The position numbers were made by a program, and so were the translations under genes. A DNA stretch of 64,000 nucleotides from Ichthyophis bannanicus (lineage: Eukaryota > Chordata > Amphibia > Gymnophiona > Ichthyophiidae): assembly GCA_033557465.1 (NCBI GenBank), contig CM066033.1, forward strand, positions 905,846,808 through 905,910,807, written 5' to 3'. This document shows, in pieces, positions 21,894 to 30,010 of the stretch (position 1 is the first letter of the stretch; every line of letters starts with the position of its first letter). The notes below the pieces were generated by a model. That model was not told the origin of the DNA, did no database searches, and was given only the letters and a program-made list of their open reading frames with translations.

Positions 21894-22331
21894 CGGCTCA
21901 AGGGGTTAAGGACATGAGCAGCCGCTGTACTTCGTGAGGGAAGGAGGAAACCTTTGCCCCCAGGAATGCTGGGAGTTGTAGTTCCAGCTCTTCTCACTCC
22001 GAATTAAAGAAACTTGTAGTTGTGGTTTCTTTATAATAAGTATTTTATTAAAGTAAAAGGTAAATGTTCCATCACATGCAAACAAGGGTGCTTCAAAAAG
22101 GCAAACAGAAACTTCAGGTTAAATGCAACTCAAAATACAAATGCTGCTTTTTCTCTTTCCAGCAAATTGCTCTCTTTTGCCTCCAGAGGTCAGTTGGCTT
22201 CACTGCACCTCTTACAGCCACAGTTACTTTCACTATGCTGAGAATCAGGTGGAGGTAATTAGAACTTCCATTTTCACGGCAATACAACAGCTTTACAGAA
22301 CTCAGCTCACACACGATAAAGGCAGTTCCCT

Positions 22332-23624
22332 TCAGCTTGGCTTTCCTATACAACAGAATGTACAGTCCATTTGTTCACACTCAGGTATGCTTGTATTTCC
22401 CTGGGTTACTCCTTCAAGCTGTGCTGAATTATTTGCCTCTTGTGATACTAGCTGTTTTCTAGCCTGTAAGTCTAAAAACTGTTGGAAGCTCTGAAGTAGC
22501 AATTCAGCCTGTTCCTTATGAGAGAGGGCACTACTATCTGCTATAGCTTTTCCCTTCTGCTCAAGGCTGTTTGTCTTCTCTTCCTTTAAGATAAAGGTAT
22601 TAGGATAATTGCTAGTTTCTTTGGCAATTGACTCATAGGAGGAAGAATTATCTCTATATTCAGCTTGGCAGCCGGGTGGCCAATTACTCACTGTTTGTGC
22701 AGCACTTCTGCCTGCAGATGGCTCCCAGGCTCTCCAGCTGATCTGTTTGTTGCTCTCCGGCACAAACGACGTTTCAGGGAATGATTGCTCTTTCACCTGT
22801 GCTTGTCCTGAAGTCTTTCTCCCCCAAGGCGATGCCTTCCAAGGGCTATCCACTTCAAGGTTAAATCCTCTCTGCGTAGGACTTCTGCCTATTTCCCTGG
22901 AATAGGATTGTGCAGGTTTTCTTCTTATGCCAGGTTCCAAAGTATCATTAATCACTCCCCTGGCTTTCCAACCATCTCTTTGTTTCTTCTTCCAATATTC
23001 CTTCCTTCCTTTACCTCCTGTATTCCTTGTACTTCTTGTACTCCTTGTACCACCTCCACTCGTGCTTCCTCCACTCGGGTCTCTCGTCCTTCCCTTACTC
23101 GGGTCTCTTATCCGTCCTCCACTCGGATCTCTTATCCGTCCTCTACTCGGATCTCTTATCCGTCCTCTACTCGGATCTCTTATCCGTCCTCCACTCGGAT
23201 CTCTTATCCGTCCTCCACTCGGATCTCTTATCCGTCCTCCACTCGGATCTCTTATCCGTCCTCCACTCGGATCTCTTATCCGTCCTCCACTCGGATCTCT
23301 TATCCGTCCTCCACTCGGATCTCTTATCCGTCCTCCACTCGGATCTCTTATCCGTCCTCCACTCGGATCTCTTATCCGTCCTCTCTCTTCAGAGCCATGC
23401 TCTGGTTTAAATGTACATTCTCTTTTGGACACGCCCCTTCCTAGGGCTGGGTGTGCCCAATCAGAACTGCAGGGCTCCTCCCCTGGGCTGGTCTCCCTAC
23501 TCAGCTCTGAGGAATAGAGTCTCTCTTTTTTCCTTGCCCTGTCATTTTGGTATAAATCCTGCTGACCCTCAGGATTTTCTACTATCTCCATAGGCTCAGG
23601 AGGGCGCTGTTCACCACAGAACAT
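22332..23624 (-). CDS. 430-codon open reading frame with 8-residue tandem repeats, unrecognised
   Basis: An uninterrupted minus-strand frame starts at ATG 23624 and stops at 22332. It has an acidic/basic N-terminus (PEPMEIVENPEGQQDLYQ), about 13 tandem copies of the octamer GRIRDPSG (residues about 80-185), a basic linker with GGKGRKEYWKKKQRDGWK, a Ser-rich middle and a C-terminus containing EQAELLLQSFQQFLDLQ, probably helical, and EQMDCTFCCIGKPS. I do not recognise it. The 24-bp repeat has no stops in several frames, so part of the open length is automatic; however, the flanking 250 codons on the C-terminal side are also open. It may be an LTR-embedded ORF, or chance. No function is proposed. 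Confidence 0.35.
   Translation of the reverse strand: MFCGEQRPPEPMEIVENPEGQQDLYQNDRARKKERLYSSELSRETSPGEEPCSSDWAHPALGRGVSKRECTFKPEHGSEERGRIRDPSGGRIRDPSGGRIRDPSGGRIRDPSGGRIRDPSGGRIRDPSGGRIRDPSGGRIRDPSGGRIRDPSRGRIRDPSRGRIRDPSGGRIRDPSKGRTRDPSGGSTSGGGTRSTRSTRNTGGKGRKEYWKKKQRDGWKARGVINDTLEPGIRRKPAQSYSREIGRSPTQRGFNLEVDSPWKASPWGRKTSGQAQVKEQSFPETSFVPESNKQISWRAWEPSAGRSAAQTVSNWPPGCQAEYRDNSSSYESIAKETSNYPNTFILKEEKTNSLEQKGKAIADSSALSHKEQAELLLQSFQQFLDLQARKQLVSQEANNSAQLEGVTQGNTSIPECEQMDCTFCCIGKPS
23070..23384. repeat. 24-bp minisatellite, about 13 units
   Basis: The plus-strand unit is TCTTATCCGTCCTCCACTCG plus four bases. Central copies are nearly identical; those at the left end (23070-23170) vary most (CTCTCGTCCTTCCC, CCTCTACTCGG). 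There are no unique spacers. Confidence 0.95.
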
Positions 23625-24314
23625 ACCTAGATCACCATGTTTTATAATCTATGCACATACTAAAAAATTATAGGCGCAGATATTTATACTTACTCCAGAG
23701 CAGGTGTAAACTTTTGCACCTGCAATGGAGGTGTTCATTGTGCCCTTAAGCTATTTTATAAATACACAGACTCTTATGTGTCTTTATAAAACTGCATCTA
23801 AATAGGCACCTACTTTCTGCTTAGAGTATGCACCTACTTATAAAACTATCCTCATTATGTGATAGCTGATTTCTAGTGTGCACATGCTGTAGTGTGCCTG
23901 TAAACACTTTGTACGTGAGGGAAGACTGCCTATGGGCACCTTAGTGGTATGGCTACTTTCTAAACCATCTCCTATTGGCAGCACCAACTGGATTCAGTTC
24001 GTTAGTATCCAAGCCCTTAAGTGCTGTCAGCTCTTTTAGCTCCACGAAACACTGCAGAATACCAGAAGGTAGCACAGAGCAGCTGCATTATAAATGATCA
24101 TCTCACTCAGCATTACACCCAAAGGATGTTACACATTACCCAAATCAGCATACTATTCTCAGGTAAGCCGTATGTTACCTCATTTATTTATATTTCTTTT
24201 TAATTTTGCGGTTTTCCTTTCTGGAAGGAGGGACAGAATCTATATTCTAAACACAATTAAAGGCTATTTTCAAATGAACAGCCTTGAGAGATACAACAGT
24301 AAGTATCCAAATAA
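23625..24314. other. Non-coding stretch, nothing identified
   Basis: A/T-rich DNA with phrases reminiscent of an older interspersed repeat (GGTGTAAACTTTTGCACCTGC is a short inverted repeat near 23704-23724). Two short open frames near 24021-24321 have no recognisable features. Confidence 0.4.
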
Positions 24315-24490
24315 AGAGTAGTTACTCACCTGTAACAGGTGTTCTCCAGGAGCAGCAGGAATCAGCCCTCACATATGGGTGTCATCGGCGCCGATGAAGC
24401 CCCAGCGGAGCATTTCCCCAGCTTTCTATGAAAGCCTTTGGGAATGCAGGCACGCATGCGCGGTTCCCTTCCTGCCTAAAGGTTCCATCT
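24315..24490. repeat. DIRS D4 3' inverted terminal repeat
   Basis: The part 24364-24480 is the reverse complement of 30270-30395, including CATATGGG/CCCATATG, the 14-bp palindrome CATCGGCGCCGATG (24383-24396 and 30362-30375), CATTTCCCCAGCTTTCTATG and GGCACGCATGCGCGG. The outer 50 bases (24321-24370) are unique to this end and are repeated in inverted form at 24582-24632. Confidence 0.9.
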
Positions 24491-24581
24491 TACCTCAGTC
24501 AAATGACATAGCTAAAAACAGCACACAAAAATGAAAAATAAACAATGTACAACTGCAACTCCAAGGGGAGGAGGGAGGGTT

Positions 24582-24679
24582 GTGAGGACTGATTCCTGCT
24601 GCTCCTGGAGAACACCTGTTACAGGTGAGTAACTACTCTTTCTCCAGGACCAAGCAGGAAGTCAGTCCTCACATATGGG
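24582..24679. repeat. DIRS D4 internal complementary region
   Basis: Positions 24582-24632 are the reverse complement of the left end (24321-24370), and 24629-24679 are the reverse complement of the right end (30375-30420). The join AGTAACTACTCTTTCTCCAG therefore equals the junction of the two termini, as in the ICR of canonical DIRS-1, thought to align the cDNA ends for circle formation. Confidence 0.92.
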
Positions 24680-24807
24680 CGACTCCCCAGCTCCGGGCTA
24701 CCGAGGAACCCAGGCTGAACAAGAGAACTCCCTCTAGTCTCAGCAGCAAAGAAAGGCTTTTCAAGCACACAACCTCCACCGGTAGCCCAACAGAGGGCAG
24801 TTGCTGC

Positions 24808-26265
24808 CTAAACCTCAAAGAGATTCCGGAGTACTGCTTGGCCAAAAGCACTGTCCCTACGGGACTCTCTCTCCAGGCAGTAATGGGCCGCAAAAGTCTG
24901 GCTTGAAGACCAAGTTGCAGCCCTGCAGATGTCTACCAAGGGCACAGAACGGAGATGAGCCACTGAGGCAGCCATTGCCCTGACACGATGGGCCGTGACC
25001 CTACCCTGCAAAGGAAGATCAGCCGCCTTATAAGCCCAGGTGATACAGTCAGCTACCCAGATGGACAAGGTACGCTTGGACACAGCCAACCCCAACTTAT
25101 TGGGGTTAAAGGATACGAAGAGCTGAGTAGCCCTTCTATGCCACTGCGTACGGTCCAGGTAGAAGGATAAGGCCCTCCTACAGTCCAGGGTATGCAGAAC
25201 TGCTTCAGCCTGGCTCACATAAGGCCTAGGGAAGAATGTTGGAAGAACCACCTCCTGGTTGAAGTGGAAAGAGGAGACAACCTTAGGGAGGAACTTGGGA
25301 TGAGTCCTAAGGACTACCCTGTTCCTGTAAATCCTGGTGTAAGGCCTATCACAGACTAGGGCCTGAAGCTCACTTACTCGCCTAGCCGAGGTAAGGGCTA
25401 TCAGAAAGAGTGTCTTCCAGGAGAGGAAGCGTAGTGGGCAAGTAGCCATGGGCTCAAAAGGTGGGCGAGTCAGTTGCTGCAAGACCACATTCAGCTCCCA
25501 CTTGGGGGCAGGAGGACGGATGGGAGTCTTGAGCAAAAGCAAGCCCCTAAGAAAGCGGGACACCAAGGGGTGACCAGATAGAGAATGCCCCTCCACCAAA
25601 GAGTGGTGAGCTGCTAGAGCTGAGAGGTGGACCCGAACAGAATTGGATTTAAGGCCTTGATTTGACAAGTGCAGTAAGTACTGAAGGACTACTGGCACAG
25701 TACAGGAGAAAGGATCAACTGTACAGAGCTGACACCACATAGAAAACCTTTTCCATTTGAAAGCATAGGTTTTCCTAGTGGACTGTTTCCTAGAGGCTAG
25801 GACAATCTCCTCAACATCCTGAGGCAAGCCCCAGGGAGCCAAGACTACCCTTGCAGCCTCCAGGCCATCAAATTGAGAGCTCTGAGATTGGGGTGCAGAA
25901 GGGAACCCTGCTCCTGTGAGAGAAGGTTGGGTTGCAACCCCAGAGGTAGTGGAGGATCCACCGCTAGTTGAAGCAGAAGAGGAAACCAAGGCTGTCTCGG
26001 CCACCTGGGAGCCACCAGCAGGACCGAGGCCTTGTCCTGAAGAATCTTGAAGAAAGTTCGGGTCACCAAGGGCGTGGGAGGAAACGCATACAGGAGGCCC
26101 TGAGACCAGGATATCAGAAAAGCATCCGCTGCTATCCGCAGAGGATGCGGTTGCCTGGAGCAGACGTTTGGCAGCTGTTTGTTCAGAGGACTGGCAAACA
26201 GGTCTATGGATGGAAGTCTCCATTTCAGGAAAATCTTTTGAACTACCAAAGGATGGAGCTGCCAC
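24808..26265 (-). CDS. DIRS tyrosine recombinase (D4), 485 codons open
   Basis: The uninterrupted frame overlaps the RNase H ORF in another frame for about 420 bp, the usual DIRS arrangement. After a Ser-rich N-terminus, a SAM-like DNA-binding part (residues 145-240: LASRKQSTRKTYAFKWKRF) precedes the catalytic domain. Arg I is near residue 296 in TSARRVSELQALV, the His-x-x-Arg box is H426-R429 in TAHRVRAMAASVAHLR, and the nucleophile is Y462 in TFAAHYCLER. All expected catalytic residues are therefore present. The true start may differ, because ATG 26265 lies well upstream of the conserved part. The enzyme would integrate the circular cDNA in the nucleus. Confidence 0.9.
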   Translation of the reverse strand: MAAPSFGSSKDFPEMETSIHRPVCQSSEQTAAKRLLQATASSADSSGCFSDILVSGPPVCVSSHALGDPNFLQDSSGQGLGPAGGSQVAETALVSSSASTSGGSSTTSGVATQPSLTGAGFPSAPQSQSSQFDGLEAARVVLAPWGLPQDVEEIVLASRKQSTRKTYAFKWKRFSMWCQLCTVDPFSCTVPVVLQYLLHLSNQGLKSNSVRVHLSALAAHHSLVEGHSLSGHPLVSRFLRGLLLLKTPIRPPAPKWELNVVLQQLTRPPFEPMATCPLRFLSWKTLFLIALTSARRVSELQALVCDRPYTRIYRNRVVLRTHPKFLPKVVSSFHFNQEVVLPTFFPRPYVSQAEAVLHTLDCRRALSFYLDRTQWHRRATQLFVSFNPNKLGLAVSKRTLSIWVADCITWAYKAADLPLQGRVTAHRVRAMAASVAHLRSVPLVDICRAATWSSSQTFAAHYCLERESRRDSAFGQAVLRNLFEV

Positions 26266-26838
26266 TCGTGGGGCTGCAATATTCTGCTTAATCTGTCTGC
26301 CAGGTAGTTGTCCTGGCCTGGAAGGTACACAGCCTTTAGGAGCATATTGTGCTTAAGGGCAAAAGAACCAAGGTCCTGGGCCTCCCGACAAAGGATCCTG
26401 GACCCGGTTCCGCCCTGTTTGTTCACATAAAACATGGCAACTTGGTTGTCTGTCTGGATCAGGACAGACTGGTGAGTCAGGGTAGGAGTGAAAGCTTTGA
26501 GTGCTAATCGAATAGCTCTGAGTTCGAGGAGATTGATCTGCTGTGCAGCTTCCCAGGGAGACCAGAGGCCCTGGGTGCACTTGCCCAGACAATGAGCTCC
26601 CCAGCCTTGCAGGGAGGCATCTGTTGTTAGCACTACTGTGTACCCTGGAATCTGAAAAGGCACCCCTTTCAGCAGATTGGGTGGGTGTAGCCACCAGTTG
26701 AAGGAGTGCAGAAATGGTGTGGACACCCTTATTTTGTCTCTGAGGCTGCCTGTGGCCTGTGACCACTGAGCCCGAAGACACCACTGTGCAGGCCTCATAT
26801 GGAGCCTGGCATTGGGGATCACATGCACTGTCGAAGCC
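25845..26838 (-). pseudogene. DIRS RNase H and C-terminal domain (D4)
   Basis: The open part starts at the insertion edge (MASTVHVIPNARLHM) and contains RNase H motifs: TTDASLQGWGAH, INLLELRAIRLAL, VLIQTDNQVAMFYVNKQGG and YLADRLSRIL, which supply the acidic residues. A C-terminal domain follows with PSIDLFASPLNKQLP and LLVAPRWPRQPWFPLLLQL, in the place of the methyltransferase-like domain described for some DIRS; its catalytic motif is not obvious. The protein normally continues upstream into RT, but here the 333-bp insertion cuts the polyprotein. Confidence 0.88.
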
Positions 26839-27171
26839 AACTAGAAAACGGATAATATAATGCCAGTCCTCATAAGCCAAATCGGTCTTGACATAGGATT
26901 TGAAACCTAAATGCTTATATATTACGACTCAACCATGTCTCATTCACAGCTGTATATAGTTTTCTCTCTGTTCCCTGTAAACAGTTCATAATGTTCCAAG
27001 TAATGTAATTTAAGTTAAGGTTTAAAGCTGTTCCATGTAATGTAATATAAGTTGTTTTAAGTTGTTCCCTGTATTAACAGACGTTGACCTGTTATAATGT
27101 TGTTCCATGTAAACCGCACCTGATCTCTGGAAGGTGCGGTATATAAGAAACTGTTAATTAAATTAAATTAA
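26839..27171 (+). repeat. L2-like LINE 3' tail inserted in D4
   Basis: Comparison with the uninterrupted copy at 55620-55650 puts the insertion between the codons for TVDSA and MWPRS-type sequence (plus strand GTCGAAGCCA / TGTGGCC). The insert ends with a perfect 9-bp hairpin, ACCGCACCT (27113-27121) with AGGTGCGGT (27132-27140), then ATATAAGAAACTG and repeated AATTA units. It is a member of the same tail family as 1992-2320. Confidence 0.85.
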
Positions 27172-28150
27172 ATGTGGCCTAGAAGTCTCAGGCAGAGTCT
27201 GGCGGAGACCAGGGACCTGCAGAGAAACTGATTTGCCAAGGCCATCAACCTTTGGGCTCTGTCTTCTGGCAAGAATTCCTTTGCCAGGAGAGAGTCCAAC
27301 CTTGCCCCTATGAACTCCAAGTTCTGGGAGGGGAGCAAAGTGGACTTTGCAAAGTTTATGACAAACCCCAGGCGTTGTAGAAGAGCAATAGTCCTGAGGA
27401 TGGCTTGATTGGCCTCCTGACACGTCTGACCCCTGATGAGCCAGTCGTCTAGACAAAAATTCCCTGATTTCTCAGGTAGGCCGCCACCACCGCTAAGCAC
27501 TTTGTAAAGACTCTGGAGGCGGAGGTGAGGCTGAAAGGAAGCACTCTGTACTGATAATGGTTTCCTCCCACAATGAACCTGAGGTACTTTCTGTGGTCTG
27601 GATGAATGAGGATGTGACTGTACGCATCCTTTAGATCTAAGGAGCATAGCCAATCTCCCTGCTGGAGGTAGGGCAGAAGAGTCCCAAGAGTAAGTATCTT
27701 GAACTTCTCCTTCAATAGGAACTTGCTGAGGTTCCTGAGGTCCAGAATGGGCCGAAGGCCACCGGTTCTTTTGGGCACCAGGAAATACCTGGAGTAGAAA
27801 CCGTGACCTTGGAAGTGGGGAGGCACAGGCTCCACCGCCCTGTCCACCAACAGACCATGTAGCTCTTGCAGAAGAAGGTCTGTGTGCAGGGGAGGCCTTG
27901 GAGGCTCCCCTGGAAAATATGGTGGAGGCAGTTGGTGAAAATGGAGGGCATAGCCCTTGTGGACTATCTCCAGCACCCAACTGTCCCTGGTGACAAGGGG
28001 CCACTGGTGGACAAAGAGGGCGAGGCGACCTCCTGTGCAGGGTTGGGAGAGCAGTGGAGGAGAGGCTACGCTCAAGGAGTCAAAACCCCCCACCCTGCTG
28101 AGTGGTAGCAGGGGCCTGAGGCTTGGGGGTCCTCTGCCTACGGGGCCCAT
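27163..28150 (-). pseudogene. DIRS reverse transcriptase (D4), active-site deletion
   Basis: The minus-strand reading contains FYSRYFLVPKRTGGLRPILD, then KFLLKEKFKILTLGTLLPYL, LCSLDLKDAYSHILIHP and RVFTKCLAVVAAYL. At the catalytic loop the intact copy D7 has LPYLDDWLIRG, while D4 reads CLDDWLIRG in a different frame: 10 nt are missing near 27450-27460, removing the Leu-Pro-Tyr codons and shifting the frame. The two frames cover 27449-28150 and 27168-28004. The enzyme is therefore inactive in this copy. RT copies the element RNA. Confidence 0.9.
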
Positions 28151-29039
28151 TACCCTGGCCCTTGGCTTGCTGACCCTGGGGGGCAGCTTGGGCAGCCTGA
28201 TATTGCGGGTACTGTTTGTAGGCAGTGCCCTTCCTCGGGTAAAAGGGCTTTTTACCCGAGCCCTTCTTTTTATGAGAAGGGGCAGAAGTCTTCCTCGACA
28301 GCCTTGTCCGTGTGAGGTGCTCAGTTTCGAGCTGAGCAGCCTTCTCGGTCATGGGCTTGCCAAAAAGGTTTTCACCTCGGCAAGGGACATCGACCAACTT
28401 GTCCTGAACCCATGGCTCGAGGTCCGATGACTGCAGCCATGCCTGGCGTCGAGCCGCGATGCCGGCTGCCGCAACTCGGGCCGAAGCCTCGAAGCCATCG
28501 TAGGCGGCGCGGGACATGAACTTTGAGCAGTCCCGAATCCCCGAGGACAAGGACTTAAATCTCTGCAAGGGTTCCCCGGAGAGACCAGCAGAGAACCCGG
28601 CCAATTCCTTGGCCAGATCCCGCAAGTACATGCCCATGTACAGCTGGTAGGACTGGACACGGCAAGCAAGCATCGAGCCCTGAAAGCACTTTCTACCGAC
28701 GCCATCGAGGTTTCGGGCCTCCCTGCCAGGAGGCACCGCGGAGTGCATCTTCTGGCTCTTCAGACGATGCATGGCCGATTCCACAACCATAGAATGGTGT
28801 TGTAGCTGTGCCTTCTGAAAACCAGGGCTCTTCCGGAGTCGATAGATCGAATAGACTTGTTTGCTTAGAACCGGCGCCGAGGCCGGTGCCTCCCACATAC
28901 GGAAGAGGAGCCGTTCCAGCATCGGAGGAATCGGGACAGTAAAGGCCTTCTTCGGAGGAGAGTCATACTGCAGTGCCTCGAGCTCTTCAGCTCGAGGATC
29001 TTCCTCGGGGTCCGCCAGAATAGCTAAGGCAGTGGCCAT
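28080..29039 (-). CDS. DIRS gag-like protein, C-terminal half (D4), 319 codons
   Basis: The open frame contains the conserved segments FTVPIPPMLERLLFRMWEAP (residues 40-60), QLQHHSMVVESAMHRLKSQK, YQLYMGMYLRDLAKELAGFS and LEPWVQDKLVDVPCRGENLF, all repeated in copies D6 and D7, and a basic Gln/Lys/Pro-rich tail (KKKGSGKKPFYPRKG). I call it gag-like from its position before RT, not from a recognised fold. It is separated from the N-terminal half by a G-tract frameshift at 29074-29087. Confidence 0.75.
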   Translation of the reverse strand: MATALAILADPEEDPRAEELEALQYDSPPKKAFTVPIPPMLERLLFRMWEAPASAPVLSKQVYSIYRLRKSPGFQKAQLQHHSMVVESAMHRLKSQKMHSAVPPGREARNLDGVGRKCFQGSMLACRVQSYQLYMGMYLRDLAKELAGFSAGLSGEPLQRFKSLSSGIRDCSKFMSRAAYDGFEASARVAAAGIAARRQAWLQSSDLEPWVQDKLVDVPCRGENLFGKPMTEKAAQLETEHLTRTRLSRKTSAPSHKKKGSGKKPFYPRKGTAYKQYPQYQAAQAAPQGQQAKGQGNGPRRQRTPKPQAPATTQQGGGF

Positions 29040-30010
29040 ATCCCGGACAAGCTCCGAGAACCGAGTGTCCTCCGGGGGGGGGGGGGGCTACTCTGGGGCC
29101 CAGACTGCGGTAACTCCGAAGGGACGCACCGAGTCTTGAAGGTATCAGGAGACTCCTCGTCCTCCGTCTCCCAAGCTGACTCGTCCAAGGAAGAGTCAGG
29201 GTCCGACCCCGCGGGGCCCTGGAGCACCCGCCCCGATGCCGGAAGCACCGGCGTCGACGACCTCGGTCCCGAACGGGAGGTCGAGGGAGACCGCGACCGA
29301 GGACGACTCCGAGCCACGATGGACTCGAGTATCGGCTCGGCCTCCGGGGTCGACTTCGACATCCCGGTGGTCGGGGCAGATGCGCCAGACAGGCTGGCCA
29401 TCAGTGCCCGCTGCTGCTCCATGAAGGCAGACAATCTGCTCCCCAAGGCCGTCATCCTGAGACTCAGCTCGGGAGACGCATCAGCCACCGACTCTGGCCC
29501 CGACGGCGGCGCCGGGCCCGATGTCGGCTCCCTGGGAGGAGAGGCCTCGAGGACTACGGGGCTTACGTGTCCAGCAGACTCTGGCTCCACGCGAGGAACT
29601 TTGGCAGGCTTCTCTTGTTCTACGGGCCCGGGGCGATGGTCGGGGGTCTTAGACCTGGCCCTCGAGGAGCCAGGGACCTCCTGCTCCGACGCCCTCACGA
29701 GCCGTTTCTTCCTCTTGTGTTCCCGGTCGGGGGACCCCCTGTCCGAGGAGCTTCGACGGCGCTCGGGATCGGAATCCCGAGATGTCGAGGCCTCAGATGA
29801 GGTCCGGGCCCGGCCGGAGGCTGAGTCCGAGAAAAGCCTTTCCTTTTGCTGCTGGCGACTTCGGAGTGCCTTGGATAACATCTTCCCACATGCCCAGAAC
29901 GACTTAGGATCGTGGTCGGGGCCGAGGCACCGAAGGCAGCAGTCGTGTGTGTCGGTGAGAGACATTAGTTTCTTACAACGATCACACTTCTTAAAACCGC
30001 TGGAAGCCAT
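29024..30010 (-). CDS. DIRS gag-like protein, N-terminal half (D4), 328 codons
   Basis: The frame starts at ATG 30010 and encodes a Cys/His motif (residues 6-33: FKKCDRCKKLMSLTDTHDCC, then LRCLGPDHD), conserved in copies D3b, D6 and D7, where it begins within a few residues of the start. A long Ser/Arg/Pro-rich low-complexity region follows. The frame ends in the 14-G tract region (29074-29087); the corresponding sequence of D7 is a short GGAGGG, so homopolymer expansion explains the loss of frame with the downstream gag half. Confidence 0.75.
   Translation of the reverse strand: MASSGFKKCDRCKKLMSLTDTHDCCLRCLGPDHDPKSFWACGKMLSKALRSRQQQKERLFSDSASGRARTSSEASTSRDSDPERRRSSSDRGSPDREHKRKKRLVRASEQEVPGSSRARSKTPDHRPGPVEQEKPAKVPRVEPESAGHVSPVVLEASPPREPTSGPAPPSGPESVADASPELSLRMTALGSRLSAFMEQQRALMASLSGASAPTTGMSKSTPEAEPILESIVARSRPRSRSPSTSRSGPRSSTPVLPASGRVLQGPAGSDPDSSLDESAWETEDEESPDTFKTRCVPSELPQSGPQSSPPPPRRTLGSRSLSGIWPLP

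Larger units (their letters stand above)
21894..23624 (-). mobile_element. Candidate long solo LTR or non-autonomous insertion
   Basis: Read on the minus strand this 1.73-kb unit starts TGTTCTGTGG and ends GGTCGCCGCA, giving TG...CA ends. It contains a TATA-like TTTATACC near 23551-23558, an AATAAA signal at 22042-22047 (minus sense) about 150 bp from its end, and flanks that look like one interrupted older repeat. These features fit an LTR with U3-R-U5 order. No primer-binding site, internal region or clear target-site duplication was found (only TAC is shared at the two edges). It could also be a host gene exon. Confidence 0.35.

Noticed and set aside
23070..23384. CRISPR-like array
   Set aside because: Units are contiguous 24-bp repeats with no unique spacers and the context is eukaryotic.
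22908..23517. Three overlapping plus-strand open frames of 127-196 codons
   Set aside because: They are produced by the 24-bp minisatellite, which is a multiple of three and lacks stops on the plus strand too.
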